From assembly GCA_019637195.1 (NCBI GenBank), contig JAHBWA010000052.1, positions 1 to 54,774 of the forward strand: a DNA stretch of 54,774 bases. The letters are read 5' to 3'. Made by a program: the position numbers and the translations under genes. The notes beneath the pieces are model-generated. The model saw nothing but the letters and a program-made list of their open reading frames with translations, was not told the DNA's origin and made no database searches. The DNA comes from Labilithrix sp. GTDB lineage: Bacteria; Myxococcota_A; Polyangia; Polyangiales; Polyangiaceae. Below are positions 29,726 to 38,124 of the stretch, one piece after another; within the stretch, counting starts at the first letter, position 1; the number at the start of each line of letters is the position of its first letter.

Positions 29726-31357
29726 ATGGCAGATGCGCTCGCTCGGCTCGGCTCGCTCGCACTCGTGACGTTGGTCGTGGCCTGCGGAGGCGCGGACGAC
29801 GCCGATCCCGCTCCCCACGCGCCCTCGTCGAGCACGGAGCCGGATCAGAGCGCCCTGCGCGACTTGATCCGCAGCGCGAGCGCGCCGCCGACGCCCGCCG
29901 AGCAGGCGCCGACCGAGACCGGCGAGGAGACGCAGATCAAGACGGAGAACGGCGCGGTCCAGGAGTGCGTCTACAAGCGCTTCACCGGCACGGCGCTCTA
30001 CGAGACGCTCGTGTCGTTCGATCCGAACGCCGACTCGATCTGGCCGGGCGCGATCACGCAGACGCGGACGCTCCCCCAGGGCCTCGCGGCGCCGATCGGC
30101 CTCGCGCGGCGCCCGGGGACGATCACGATCGGCGACGCGAGCATCGCGGGCGGCAAGCATAGCCGGACGCTCGAGAGCCCGAGCCTCGCGGCGACGCGCG
30201 AGGCGGTCGCCGAGGTCCTCGCGCAGGACGGCGTGCGCCTCGCCGCCAAGAGCAACTACCTCGCCGAGACGGCGTACTCGATGAACGAGGCGAGCCTGAA
30301 GATCGGCGTCGACGTCAGCTGGATGAACGGCAGCGTGAAGGCGAACTTCGCCGGCAGCTGGCTCTCGAAGAAGACGACGATGGTCGTGCGCTTCGTCCAG
30401 GCCTACTACACGGTGTCGTTCGAGGCGCCGTCGTCGCCGGAGAAGGTCTTCGGCCCGTACGTCACCGCCGACGACGCGCGGCCCTACATGGGGCCGGGGA
30501 ACCCGCCGGCGTTCGTCTCGAGCGTCACCTACGGGCGGATGCTCGTCATGAAGATCGAGAGCGACGAGAGCGAGCGCGATCTCCGCGCCGCGCTCGACGT
30601 CGCCTTCTCCAAGGGGACCGTGTCGGTCGACGCGCGCTCGAAGGACGTCCTCAAGAACAGCACGTTCTCGGTCTTCGTCCTCGGCGGCTCGCCGGACGAC
30701 GCCGCGCGCATCCAGGCGGCGACCGCCGAGGATCGCGCCGGCGCGCTCGCCGCGTACATCGAGAAGGGCGCGAACTTCGATCCGGCCTCGCCGGGCGTCG
30801 CGATCTCGTACACGGTTCGCCGCCTCGCCGACAACGAGACGATCAAGGTCGCCTCGACGATCGACTACCAGATCCCGGTGTGCACGCCCGCGGCGGTGAA
30901 CGTGGAGCTCGATCTGAAGCGCATCTTCGTCCGCCGCGACGGCAAGGCGGGCGGCTCCACGACGGGCGAGTACGAGATCTGGCTCGAGGCCTCGGGCGCC
31001 GCGGGCGGCGCGCTCCCGCCGACGCCGGGAGAGGAGGACACGAGCCGCCGCGAGATCCTGGCGAAGGGTACGAGCGCGATCAACGACGGCTCGGCGATCG
31101 CGCTCGACGCGCAGCACTTCGCGCGCGTCAGCAGCCAGCAGGGCGCGACGATCACGGTCGGCGGCCGCCTCCGGAGCGAGGCGAAGGGCAAGCAGTGCGA
31201 GATGACGCGCACGCACGCGTACCGCTTCAACCCGAAGACGGGCGCGGGGGAGTGGACCAACACGGGCGACAACGTCCTCAACTGCGCCGCGAAGGACTCG
31301 TCGTTCCTCGGCAACAACTCGCTCGACGTGGATCTCGAGTACGCGTTCACGCCCTGA
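29726..31357 (+). CDS. Cholesterol-dependent-cytolysin-like lipoprotein
   Basis: 543-residue lipoprotein (LVVAC, Cys20; Asp/Pro/Ser linker to about 75) whose core matches thiol-activated cytolysins. Shared features in order are NADSIWPGAI near 101, a PI-x-L-x-R-x-P stretch at 123-130, YYTVSFEAP at 227-235, the VFGPYVT segment, the conserved VSSVTYGR at 264-271, and ISYTVRRLADN at 360-370, which closes the pore-forming domain. The last 160 residues replace the membrane-binding domain 4: the Trp-rich undecapeptide of classic toxins is absent, and Cys386, 491 and 520 may form disulfides. It probably forms pores in a target membrane recognised differently. The lipid anchor is unusual for a toxin. 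Confidence 0.8.
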   Translation: MADALARLGSLALVTLVVACGGADDADPAPHAPSSSTEPDQSALRDLIRSASAPPTPAEQAPTETGEETQIKTENGAVQECVYKRFTGTALYETLVSFDPNADSIWPGAITQTRTLPQGLAAPIGLARRPGTITIGDASIAGGKHSRTLESPSLAATREAVAEVLAQDGVRLAAKSNYLAETAYSMNEASLKIGVDVSWMNGSVKANFAGSWLSKKTTMVVRFVQAYYTVSFEAPSSPEKVFGPYVTADDARPYMGPGNPPAFVSSVTYGRMLVMKIESDESERDLRAALDVAFSKGTVSVDARSKDVLKNSTFSVFVLGGSPDDAARIQAATAEDRAGALAAYIEKGANFDPASPGVAISYTVRRLADNETIKVASTIDYQIPVCTPAAVNVELDLKRIFVRRDGKAGGSTTGEYEIWLEASGAAGGALPPTPGEEDTSRREILAKGTSAINDGSAIALDAQHFARVSSQQGATITVGGRLRSEAKGKQCEMTRTHAYRFNPKTGAGEWTNTGDNVLNCAAKDSSFLGNNSLDVDLEYAFTP

Positions 31358-31835
31358 GGCGCGGCCTCCGCGCGGTCGCGCCGGTGCCCACGGGACGCGG
31401 CGCGGCGGGGGAGGGGGATCGCCCGCCGCGGCCCGCCCGGGGCCTCGCGGCGGAACGACGAGGCTGCGCAGCCGCGCGCGCGATCGCGCCGGCGAGGACC
31501 ACGGCGTTGTTGTGGAGCGTGTCCTTCGCCGCGTAGACGAGCGTGACGTGCTCGCCGGCCGCCCGCCGGACGAGGTCCGCGAAGAGGTCGCGGCGCTCCG
31601 GACGGGCGAGCTCGCGGAGGTAGCGCCGGCGGAACTCGGCGAAGCGGCTCGGCTCGTGTCCGAACCACCGCCGGAGCTCGTCGCTGGGGGCGAGCTGCGC
31701 GAGCCAGGCATCGAGGCGCGCGTCCTCCTTCTTGAGCCCGCGCGGCCAAAGGCGGTCGACGAGGATGCGCGCCCCGTCGGCCGGGCTCGGCGGCTCGTAG
31801 ACGCGCTTGATCGAGAGCTTCGGAGGAGCGGCCAT
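31347..31835 (-). CDS. DUF488 (YeaO-type) protein
   Basis: 162-residue protein. Residues 1-118 match the DUF488 family: SIKRVYEPPSPADGARILVDRLWPRGLKKEDARLD at the start (given in part) and TLVYAAKDTLHNNAVVL at the end. The family is about 115-120 residues long; the additional 40 residues here are an Arg/Pro/Ala-rich tail that overlaps the end of the cytolysin-like gene by 11 bases, so the stop may have drifted downstream. The ATG at 31835 has GGAGGAG-like sequence in front. The family is associated with stress and metal responses, but its biochemistry is not settled. Confidence 0.83.
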   Translation of the reverse strand: MAAPPKLSIKRVYEPPSPADGARILVDRLWPRGLKKEDARLDAWLAQLAPSDELRRWFGHEPSRFAEFRRRYLRELARPERRDLFADLVRRAAGEHVTLVYAAKDTLHNNAVVLAGAIARAAAQPRRSAARPRAGRGGRSPSPAAPRPVGTGATARRPRLRA

Positions 31836-31901
31836 CGATGCTCCGCGCTTGCATGCGGCGTGCGCCGCGCGTAGCGAGTTCCATATCGCGGCGCGATTGT
31901 C

Positions 31902-31919
31902 ATTACCCCCAGGGGTAAT
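31902..31919. promoter_or_regulatory. Palindrome in a divergent promoter
   Basis: ATTACCCC-CA-GGGGTAAT has perfect eight-base arms. It lies 67 bases upstream of the DUF488 start and 43 bases before the small ORF at 31962, in an A/T-rich patch (TTCTTTATCGTTAGCTC). The symmetry and place suggest an operator for one or both genes; the regulator is unknown. Confidence 0.55.
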
Positions 31920-31961
31920 TGACGCTTCTTTATCGTTAGCTCTAGATTCGCTCGCAACCGC

Positions 31962-32159
31962 GTGATGGGGCACGACGAGGCACTGCGGTCGGTTTGCTGC
32001 GCGCTCCTCGAGAGCCGCGCCGGCAGCGCCGCCGAATCAAAATGGCTGCACGCGCTCATCGCCGAGCTCGTCGAGCGGAAGCTGCTCCATCCGAACGCGC
32101 CCGTCGATGAGCAGCACACGCTCGCGCGCGCCTTCGCGGCGGCGCTCCTCGCGGAGTGA
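31962..32159 (+). CDS. Small helical protein of unknown function
   Basis: 65-residue ORF starting GTG-ATG, with strong third-position G/C and a helical, Ala/Leu-rich sequence (LHALIAELVERKLL, LARAFAAALLAE). No membrane segment or metal motif is seen, although CC occurs near the start. It is divergent from the DUF488 gene and shares its promoter region. No family is recognised. Confidence 0.45.
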   Translation: MMGHDEALRSVCCALLESRAGSAAESKWLHALIAELVERKLLHPNAPVDEQHTLARAFAAALLAE

Positions 32160-32211
32160 GCGGGCGGCAGCGCGCATCGCCGGCCGCTGCGACACGCACC
32201 CGAGCAAATCG

Positions 32212-32480
32212 ATGGAGACGCAGAACTTCACCGCCGCCGGGCCAGGATGCGTCGCCCTCGTCGACACGCAGCCGGGGCACGAGTGGACGAACGAGACCCG
32301 GTGGTCGCTCGGCCTCGGCACTCGCGTCACCGTCCCGCTCGAGCCCATCGGCACGTCTCGGGCATCGTCGATTTCCCGGGTCTCGTCCGCGATCGCGTGA
32401 GCGAGGACGGGCTCGTCGCGACGCTCGGAACGGTCGGCGCGTCCCTCTGCCGCTCGAGCCTATGCTCGACGACCTCTCGA
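32212..32480 (+). pseudogene. Probable frameshifted small gene
   Basis: From the ATG at 32212 a frame with high third-position G/C runs to about 32355 (METQNFTAAGPGCVALVDT at its start) and then loses coding character. From the same point a second frame takes on that character and continues with GIVDFPGLVRDRVSEDGLV to about 32480. Together they read as one protein of about 85 residues broken by a one-base loss or gain. It may be a decaying gene or a sequencing error. No family is recognised; the stretch between it and the surface-protein stop at 32576 shows nothing else. Confidence 0.35.
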
Positions 32481-32575
32481 GGCGCGGACGAGGGCGGCCT
32501 CTCGCTGGCCTTTCGGGCCCGTCCGCGATGGCCGCCTTCTCGGCGCGCGTCGGCGCGCGGGTGCGCGTCGAACGC

Positions 32576-35500
32576 TCACCGCGCGGATGCGACCTGGTGC
32601 GGGCCGCGCCGGCGTCGCGCGAGAAGCAGCGCTGCGCCGACGAGCGGCAAACCGAGGAGCGCGTTGCCGTCGGACGCCGGCGTCGTACGGCAACTGCAGC
32701 CGCCTCCGGCTTCGCCGTCCAAAGGCGTGTCGCCCGTGTCGACGCCGCCCGCGTCGACGCCACCCGCGTCTGCGCCTGCGTCGGGCTTGATCGCGACCGG
32801 CGGATCGACGTTCTGCGTGAGCGCGGCCGACGTGCTCGTGTCGTGGCGCGTGTCGCCGGCATAGACCGCGCTGATCGCGTGGCCGCCGGCGGTGAGCTTC
32901 GACGTCGCGATCGTCGCCGTCGCCGTCGTCCCCGAGCCGTTCAGCGTGACCTTGCCGAGCGAGACCTTTGCGTCGAAGAACTCGACGGAGCCCGCCGGGA
33001 GCGAAGCCTTCGCTGTCACCGTCGCGGTGAACGTCACGTCTTGCCCCGTCGCGGACGGGTTCTTCGAGGACGCGACGGCGGTCGTCGTCTTCGCCTTCGA
33101 GACGACCTGGATCACGTTGCCGGCCGCGCCGGACGCATAGTCCGCGTTGCCGTCGTACGTCGCGGTGATCGTGTGAGAACCGACGCCGAGCGTCGTGCTC
33201 TCGAACGTCGCGGAGCCCGTCGCGTCGAGCGTGCCGGTCGCGAGCTGCGTCGCGCCTTCGACGAACGTCACCGTGCCGGTCGGCGTCGCGCCGGGACCGG
33301 CAACTCTCGCCGAGAAGATGACCTTCGTGGCGAACGTGGACGGATTGAGTGACGACGTGAGGGCGGTCGTCGCGGTGTGTTGGCTCACGAGCTGAGTGAC
33401 GATCGGCGACGTGCTCGTGCTGAAGCTCGCGTCGCCTTCGTAGATCGCCGTGATCGAGTGCGCGCCAGCGATGAGCGTCGACGTCGCGAGGGACGCGAGG
33501 CCGGCGCCGTTGAGCGTCGCCGTGCCGAGCACGACCTCGTCGTTCTTGAAGGTGACCTGGCCCGTCGGCGTGCCGTCGCCCGGAGCGGAGGCGGTGACGT
33601 TGGCGCTGAACGTGACGCTCGCGCCGACGAGCGACGGACTCGACGACGCCACGAGCGCAGTGCTCGTGCTCGCCTTGTCGACGCGGTGCGTGACGGTCCC
33701 GGTGCCCCCCGAGAAGTTCGCGTCACCCGAATACACCGCAACGATGACGTGACTTCCGACGCCGAGCGCGCCGGTGGTGAAGGTCGCGACATCGTTCGCA
33801 ACGGTGCCGGTGCCGAGCATCGCTGCGTCGTCGAAGAAGGTGACGCTCCCCGTCCGGTCGGCAGCGACGGCCGACGAGACCGTCGCGCTCAACGTCGTCG
33901 CTTGGCCGAAGGCGCTCGGGGTCACGGACGACGTCACCGTTACGCTCGTCTCCGCTGTGTCGACGACCTGGTGGAGCGTGGCGCGCGCGCCCCCCGCGTG
34001 TGCGGCGTCGCCTCCGTAGGTGGCGATGATCGGGTGCGTTCCGCCCCCGAGGGCCGATGTCGTGTACGTCGCCACGCCGTCCTCGTCGAGCTCTACGGAG
34101 CCGAGCGTGACATCGCCGTCTTCGAACGTGATCGTGCCCGTCGGCGTACCACCGGTCGAGTCGGTCGTGGCGGTCGCGGTGAACGTGACGGCGCCGCCGA
34201 AGACGGAGGGATTCTCCGATGAGACGACGGCGAGCGTCGTGCCGTCCTTCTCGACGAGCTGCGTGAGCGGCGGGGACGTGCTGCCGGTGTACGCGTGCGT
34301 TCCCGCGTAGACCGCGGTGACGGTGTGCGAGCCGAGCGAGAAGCGCGCGGTGAGCCGCGCGATCCCGTCGCCGTCGAGCGCGCTGGCGCCGAGCGGCGTG
34401 GCCGCGGCGTAGAACGACACCGAGCCGGACGGGGTACCCGTCGACGGCGCGGCTGCGGTGACCTTCGCTTCCAACGTCACGTCGCCGTGGATGATCGACG
34501 GGTTCTGTGACGAGGTGACGGCCGTCACGGAGCCCGCTTGCGCGACCGTCTGCGTGAACGACGTCGCCACGCTCGTGCCGTGAATGCCGTCCGACAGATA
34601 CGCTGCGTCGATCGTGTGATTGCCAACGGCGAGCGCGGACGTGGTGAACGTCGCGTCACCGACGGCGTTGAGTGTGCCCGAGCCGATCACGAGGCCGCCG
34701 GCGCGGAAGTCGACCGTTCCGGTAGCTCCCCCCGTCACATGCGCGAGGAACGTGACCGGTTGGTGGAAGACCGACGGCGTCGTGAGCGAGCTCACGGTGG
34801 TCGTCGTCGGCACCGTGATGTGTGTCGTGCCGGCGGCGCCATCGGCCGACGGAATACGGTCGGAGCCGATCGCTCCGTTCGGCGCGCCCGCGCCGCCGGA
34901 GACGTCAGGCGTGAACGCTGCGAGCGACGACGCGAAGACCTTCACGCGTCCGCCTCCGCCACCCCCGCCACCACCCGAGTAGGCGGCGAGGTTGCCTCCG
35001 TTCGGATGGCCTCCCGCTCCGCCGCGCGCGGAGACGGCACCCGTGACGGTGATCGTGCCGCCCGTGAAGACGACCGTTCCACCGCTTCCGCCGCCCCCGC
35101 CGGCCGGTCCGTTCCAGTGCGCGACGTACGTGCCCCATCCGCCGTCGGCTCCGTCCGCGCGCACGGTGCCGGAGATGGTCTGCGTTCGCGCATCGAGGAC
35201 GATCGAAGCGCCGCCTCTGCCTCCAGCGCCCCCGCCTCGGTTCTCGCACGTGATGGCACCGGCTCCGCCGCCCGAGCCCATTGGATGATCGGTGAGTGCG
35301 TCTGCGACTCCATAGGCCGAGCCGCCGACACCGCCGACGCCGAAGGAGTGGCCCCTTCCGCCGCGTCCCCCGGCGCCGCCGTAGCCACCACCGCCGCCGC
35401 CCGTCGGATGGTAGCAGGAGAGCTCCATCTGCCCGCCGCCGCCGCCGCCAGGACCGGAGCCGCTCCCCGCCCATTCCCAATAGTTGGAGTTGGGGCCTCC

Positions 35501-35776
35501 GCCTGGCCCGCCGGCTCCGGTGCCGTCCAACGTGCCGGCGATCTCGATGGTCGACGCATGAATCTCGAGCGGCGCTCCCGGAACCACGTGCACGACGGCG
35601 CCGCCGGGGATCGTGAGCTTGCCGACATTCGTGAAGACGCCGGTGAGGGTGTCTCCGTCGGCCAGAACGAGATCCGCGCCGCCGAGGTCCATGCCGGTGT
35701 ATTCGGTCGCCCTCGCGAGGCCCGGCGCGACGAAGAGCGTAGCGGTGAGCAGTACAAGGCCCAGTAGTCGTCTCAT
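32576..35776 (-). CDS. Ig-repeat surface protein with MYXO-CTERM-like tail
   Basis: 1066-residue secreted protein. A signal peptide (1-23) is followed by a short beta-helix-like head, then a very Gly-rich region (about 90-310) with runs of six to nine Gly. Seven Ig-like repeats of about 92 residues follow, each opening with a T-x-V-x-SS-x-xPS-type strand and closing with a Y-x-GD-like strand, as in Ig-like domains of bacterial adhesins. The end has a PDAGADAGGVDAGG linker, then CSC, a hydrophobic helix and RRRR, the arrangement of MYXO-CTERM sorting tails. The ATG at 35776 follows GGGAGA. A surface adhesin or matrix protein is likely. Confidence 0.85.
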   Translation of the reverse strand: MRRLLGLVLLTATLFVAPGLARATEYTGMDLGGADLVLADGDTLTGVFTNVGKLTIPGGAVVHVVPGAPLEIHASTIEIAGTLDGTGAGGPGGGPNSNYWEWAGSGSGPGGGGGGQMELSCYHPTGGGGGGYGGAGGRGGRGHSFGVGGVGGSAYGVADALTDHPMGSGGGAGAITCENRGGGAGGRGGASIVLDARTQTISGTVRADGADGGWGTYVAHWNGPAGGGGGSGGTVVFTGGTITVTGAVSARGGAGGHPNGGNLAAYSGGGGGGGGGRVKVFASSLAAFTPDVSGGAGAPNGAIGSDRIPSADGAAGTTHITVPTTTTVSSLTTPSVFHQPVTFLAHVTGGATGTVDFRAGGLVIGSGTLNAVGDATFTTSALAVGNHTIDAAYLSDGIHGTSVATSFTQTVAQAGSVTAVTSSQNPSIIHGDVTLEAKVTAAAPSTGTPSGSVSFYAAATPLGASALDGDGIARLTARFSLGSHTVTAVYAGTHAYTGSTSPPLTQLVEKDGTTLAVVSSENPSVFGGAVTFTATATTDSTGGTPTGTITFEDGDVTLGSVELDEDGVATYTTSALGGGTHPIIATYGGDAAHAGGARATLHQVVDTAETSVTVTSSVTPSAFGQATTLSATVSSAVAADRTGSVTFFDDAAMLGTGTVANDVATFTTGALGVGSHVIVAVYSGDANFSGGTGTVTHRVDKASTSTALVASSSPSLVGASVTFSANVTASAPGDGTPTGQVTFKNDEVVLGTATLNGAGLASLATSTLIAGAHSITAIYEGDASFSTSTSPIVTQLVSQHTATTALTSSLNPSTFATKVIFSARVAGPGATPTGTVTFVEGATQLATGTLDATGSATFESTTLGVGSHTITATYDGNADYASGAAGNVIQVVSKAKTTTAVASSKNPSATGQDVTFTATVTAKASLPAGSVEFFDAKVSLGKVTLNGSGTTATATIATSKLTAGGHAISAVYAGDTRHDTSTSAALTQNVDPPVAIKPDAGADAGGVDAGGVDTGDTPLDGEAGGGCSCRTTPASDGNALLGLPLVGAALLLARRRRGPHQVASAR

Positions 35777-36205
35777 CGATTCTCCCACGATGTCGAACCG
35801 ACGACGCTACGCGACCGCACGTGCGAGGCAACAGGCCGAATTTAAGGCATTGCGCCGGCGCTCGTGTACGCGGGAGCGCTACGTCGTCGCGCGTCGCGCG
35901 TCGCGGTCGAACCGCCGGCGCTACGCGACGAGCAAGCGACGCGGCCGGATCATGACCGAGCGCCTTCAGGACAGCATTGGACATCGACGTCCTCGAGTGC
36001 GGGCGCGTCGGAAACGAGGAGCTGTCGCGGCGATCGAGACCGACCCCTTGCGGAAGTGAGCACGACGCCGGATCCATGAATTTGCCTCGCGGATCGAGCG
36101 GCCGTTCCGGCACCGCGCCGGCATGGCAACCAACCCGCTACGGAGGCGCACTCGCTCTCGCCGTTACGGCGGGGTGGTGCCGGAACTGGTGCGTGCGATC
36201 TCGCC
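35777..36205. other. Region without a convincing gene
   Basis: No gene is supported here. The plus-strand frame from 35790 to 36059 would encode an 89-residue Arg-rich peptide in which SNRRRYAT occurs twice, but it begins 13 bases from the divergent surface-protein start and has no ribosome site. The DNA contains several partial repeats around CGGCGCTACGCGA. The surface-protein promoter must lie at its left edge. Confidence 0.5.
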
Positions 36206-37060
36206 TCATGACCGGCGTAGCCAGCGTTCGATGCTCGACATCGCGTTCGTTCGTCCGGCCTCTTCCGTGGAAACCCTCAGCGGGTACCCCTGTTCCTTGG
36301 CCAGACGCATTGCCGTCCGCGCGAGTCGCTCCGCCTCAACGCGCTCGTATGTGCCCACCACGGCGAAGCCGTCTTGGTCGACGGAGAGGACCAGCCTTGT
36401 GGCCTCAGGCTCCACCACGCCAAAGGTGCCGCGGAGAACCTGCGTGACGACCTCCTGCGTAGTCTTCTTGTCGTTCCAGAAGATGACGTCGGTGGTTGCG
36501 TTCCCAGTCGGCGGGCCGCGGTACGGGCCCGATTCACCGTCTGGAGCCACCGGCAACTTGGAGTCAGCCGGTCGCGCGGACGGCGGTGGCCATCGCTCGG
36601 AGGTCAGTCCGTGCCGCTCGAACACCGCACGCACATCGTCGTGCTCCGAGCGCAGCAGAGTGTGGAGCACAGCCATCGGGTCCGGTGCGGACATCCGGCG
36701 CCGCCCGCTCCTCCTCAACAGCGCTTCGAGCGAAGGTTCGATGTCGGTCGGGAGCAACTTGATCGGAGAGTCGCCACGCGGTGGCAGCAACCCCTCGACG
36801 TCGGTGTAGAGCTGCTTCAGCGACACGCTGCGCCGCTCGAGTTCTCGAGCGACGTAGGGGTCGGAAGGAAGCGCGAGCGCAAGGTGTGTCACGGTCAAAG
36901 GACGATGCCCGCGTTGTTCGGCTTCGTGTGACGCCGCTCCGACAACCTGTACGGTGGCGCGCGCGACGATCGGGCGCCGCTCTCGGAACCGATTCAACGC
37001 TAGGCCCAACGCCGCGAGCGCTGTTCCGCCGGCACCGACGAGCGTGAACCATGAGTACAC
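36206..37060 (-). CDS. Membrane-anchored Clp-N / ClpS fusion protein
   Basis: About 284 residues from the GTG at 37060. A single transmembrane helix lies near the start (WFTLVGAGGTALAALGLAL). Residues about 30-140 carry the double helical repeat of the Clp N-domain (VARATVQVVGAASHEAEQRG; LTVTHLALAL; VLHTLLRSEHDDVRAVFERHG). A linker rich in Pro follows, and the last 90 residues form a ClpS domain (DVIFWNDKKTTQEVVTQVL; EATRLVLSVDQDGFAVVGTY). In ClpS the N-degron contacts are Asn-Asp and a His; Asn and Asp are kept (WND) while the His position appears to be Asp (SVDQDG). It could recruit substrates to ClpA/ClpC at the membrane. The start is uncertain because the frame is open to 37201. Confidence 0.68.
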   Translation of the reverse strand: MYSWFTLVGAGGTALAALGLALNRFRERRPIVARATVQVVGAASHEAEQRGHRPLTVTHLALALPSDPYVARELERRSVSLKQLYTDVEGLLPPRGDSPIKLLPTDIEPSLEALLRRSGRRRMSAPDPMAVLHTLLRSEHDDVRAVFERHGLTSERWPPPSARPADSKLPVAPDGESGPYRGPPTGNATTDVIFWNDKKTTQEVVTQVLRGTFGVVEPEATRLVLSVDQDGFAVVGTYERVEAERLARTAMRLAKEQGYPLRVSTEEAGRTNAMSSIERWLRRS

Positions 37061-37117
37061 GCTCCAAGTGTATCGTCCGGTACCCCGGCTGGCACGCGCG
37101 GCGCCGAGCTGCTCGAA

Positions 37118-37201
37118 CACCAGCCTCACCGCCCGCTTTGCGCACTCCGGCGGATACTTGCTCTGCCTTCCCTCTGCCTTCCCCTGGCTCCATCCTCTCA
37201 A
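37118..37201 (-). pseudogene. Remnant of an IS3-type OrfA N-terminus
   Basis: Just upstream of and in frame with the Clp-N/ClpS gene, the sequence SKYPPECAKRAVRLVFEQ resembles the first helix of IS3-family OrfA proteins (KYPPELRERAVRLV-like). Nothing else of the transposase is present. It may be a scar that now supplies an upstream start or a longer N-terminus to the fusion protein. Short match, so low confidence. Confidence 0.35.
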
Positions 37202-37371
37202 CGTTTGGAGCCTCCGGGGATCCCGGGGGTGATTCAGATTCCCGGTGCTCCGTTCGTCGCCTTCATCGTGACGTGGGGATCGCGAGACAGGCGCGCGTGC
37301 TCCGGGGCGCGGGGGCGGCGCCCCGTTTCGCTGCCGACGTCGCGCCGCCGTCCTCCTCTACGCTCGCGCTA

Positions 37372-37749
37372 CTACTTCGCCTCGTAGTGCTTCCTGCGAA
37401 GCGTCTCGAGCGTCTGGGTGCATCGCTCGATCGCGGCGCAGAACTTCGCGTCGATCGCCGCCCAGACGTCGACCGCGCCGAGGGGCCGCTCCGCCTGCTG
37501 GAAGTCGGACCACGCGCGCTCGCACTCTCGGTAGACGTTCTCGACCTCGGCGAGCCTGCCTACGACTACGTCGACCGCGACCTCCGAGTCGCTCGAGATC
37601 GTGCGGTCCTTGGAGTCCGCCGCGGCGCAGTTGTAGTCGGCGTCGGCGAGCAGAAGTCGGCAAACGTGACGGATGCCGTCCCAGCTCACGCTGTTCCGTC
37701 CGCCAGTGCGCGCAAGGATCTCGGACGCCAGCTCGGGGAGCGATCTCAC
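37372..37749 (-). CDS. Helical hypothetical protein
   Basis: 125-residue protein starting at a GTG without a clear ribosome site. It is predicted almost wholly helical, with heptad-like spacing from residue 60 on (VVVGRLAEVENVYRECERAW), and has four Cys that do not form an obvious metal site. No signal peptide or membrane helix is present. No family is recognised. It lies between the Clp-N/ClpS gene and the integrative-element relic. Confidence 0.5.
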   Translation of the reverse strand: MRSLPELASEILARTGGRNSVSWDGIRHVCRLLLADADYNCAAADSKDRTISSDSEVAVDVVVGRLAEVENVYRECERAWSDFQQAERPLGAVDVWAAIDAKFCAAIERCTQTLETLRRKHYEAK

Positions 37750-37976
37750 GCGAGCAGGGTATCCCGGCGTCGGTGCTTCGGGAGCGCCCTCGTGACGGAC
37801 CTCGCGTCTCGCCGGACGTAGGAGGAGGATAGCCGCCGACCATGCGGTCCATGATGACCTCGATCTTCTTCCTCGGCTCCCGGACGGCTCCTCGGTGCTC
37901 CGTTCTCCCTCTCGCTCCCGATCTCCCGATCTCGGAAGGGAGGGTTCACCTCCGCGATCAGATCTCTCGAAGCCAA

Positions 37977-38067
37977 GGAGCGTCGCTTGCGACGCTCTCC
38001 ATCATCCTTCTTCGTGTCTCCAAAGGAGGAGCGAAGCGACGACGACGAGACGAAGAAGAAAGATGAT
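37977..38067. repeat. Two strong hairpins beside the integrative-element relic
   Basis: The first is GAGCGTCGC-TT-GCGACGCTC at 37978-37997, perfect over nine base pairs. The second pairs ATCATCCTTCTTCGTGTCTC (38001-38020) with GAGACGAAGAAGAAAGATGAT (38047-38067) with two small bulges and a 26-base loop that has its own CTCC-AAA-GGAG stem. Weaker arms continue outside (37951-37969 with about 38075-38086). No ORF covers them convincingly. Confidence 0.6.
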
Positions 38068-38124
38068 CACTTTGCGAGATATCGGAGGGCGCGGGCAGCG
38101 CGACGACGTTCGTGGCTTCGGGCT

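Noticed and set aside
35790..36059. 89-residue Arg-rich ORF with a repeated SNRRRYAT
   Set aside because: It starts 13 bases from a divergent real start, has no ribosome site, and the repeat reflects DNA-level repetition.
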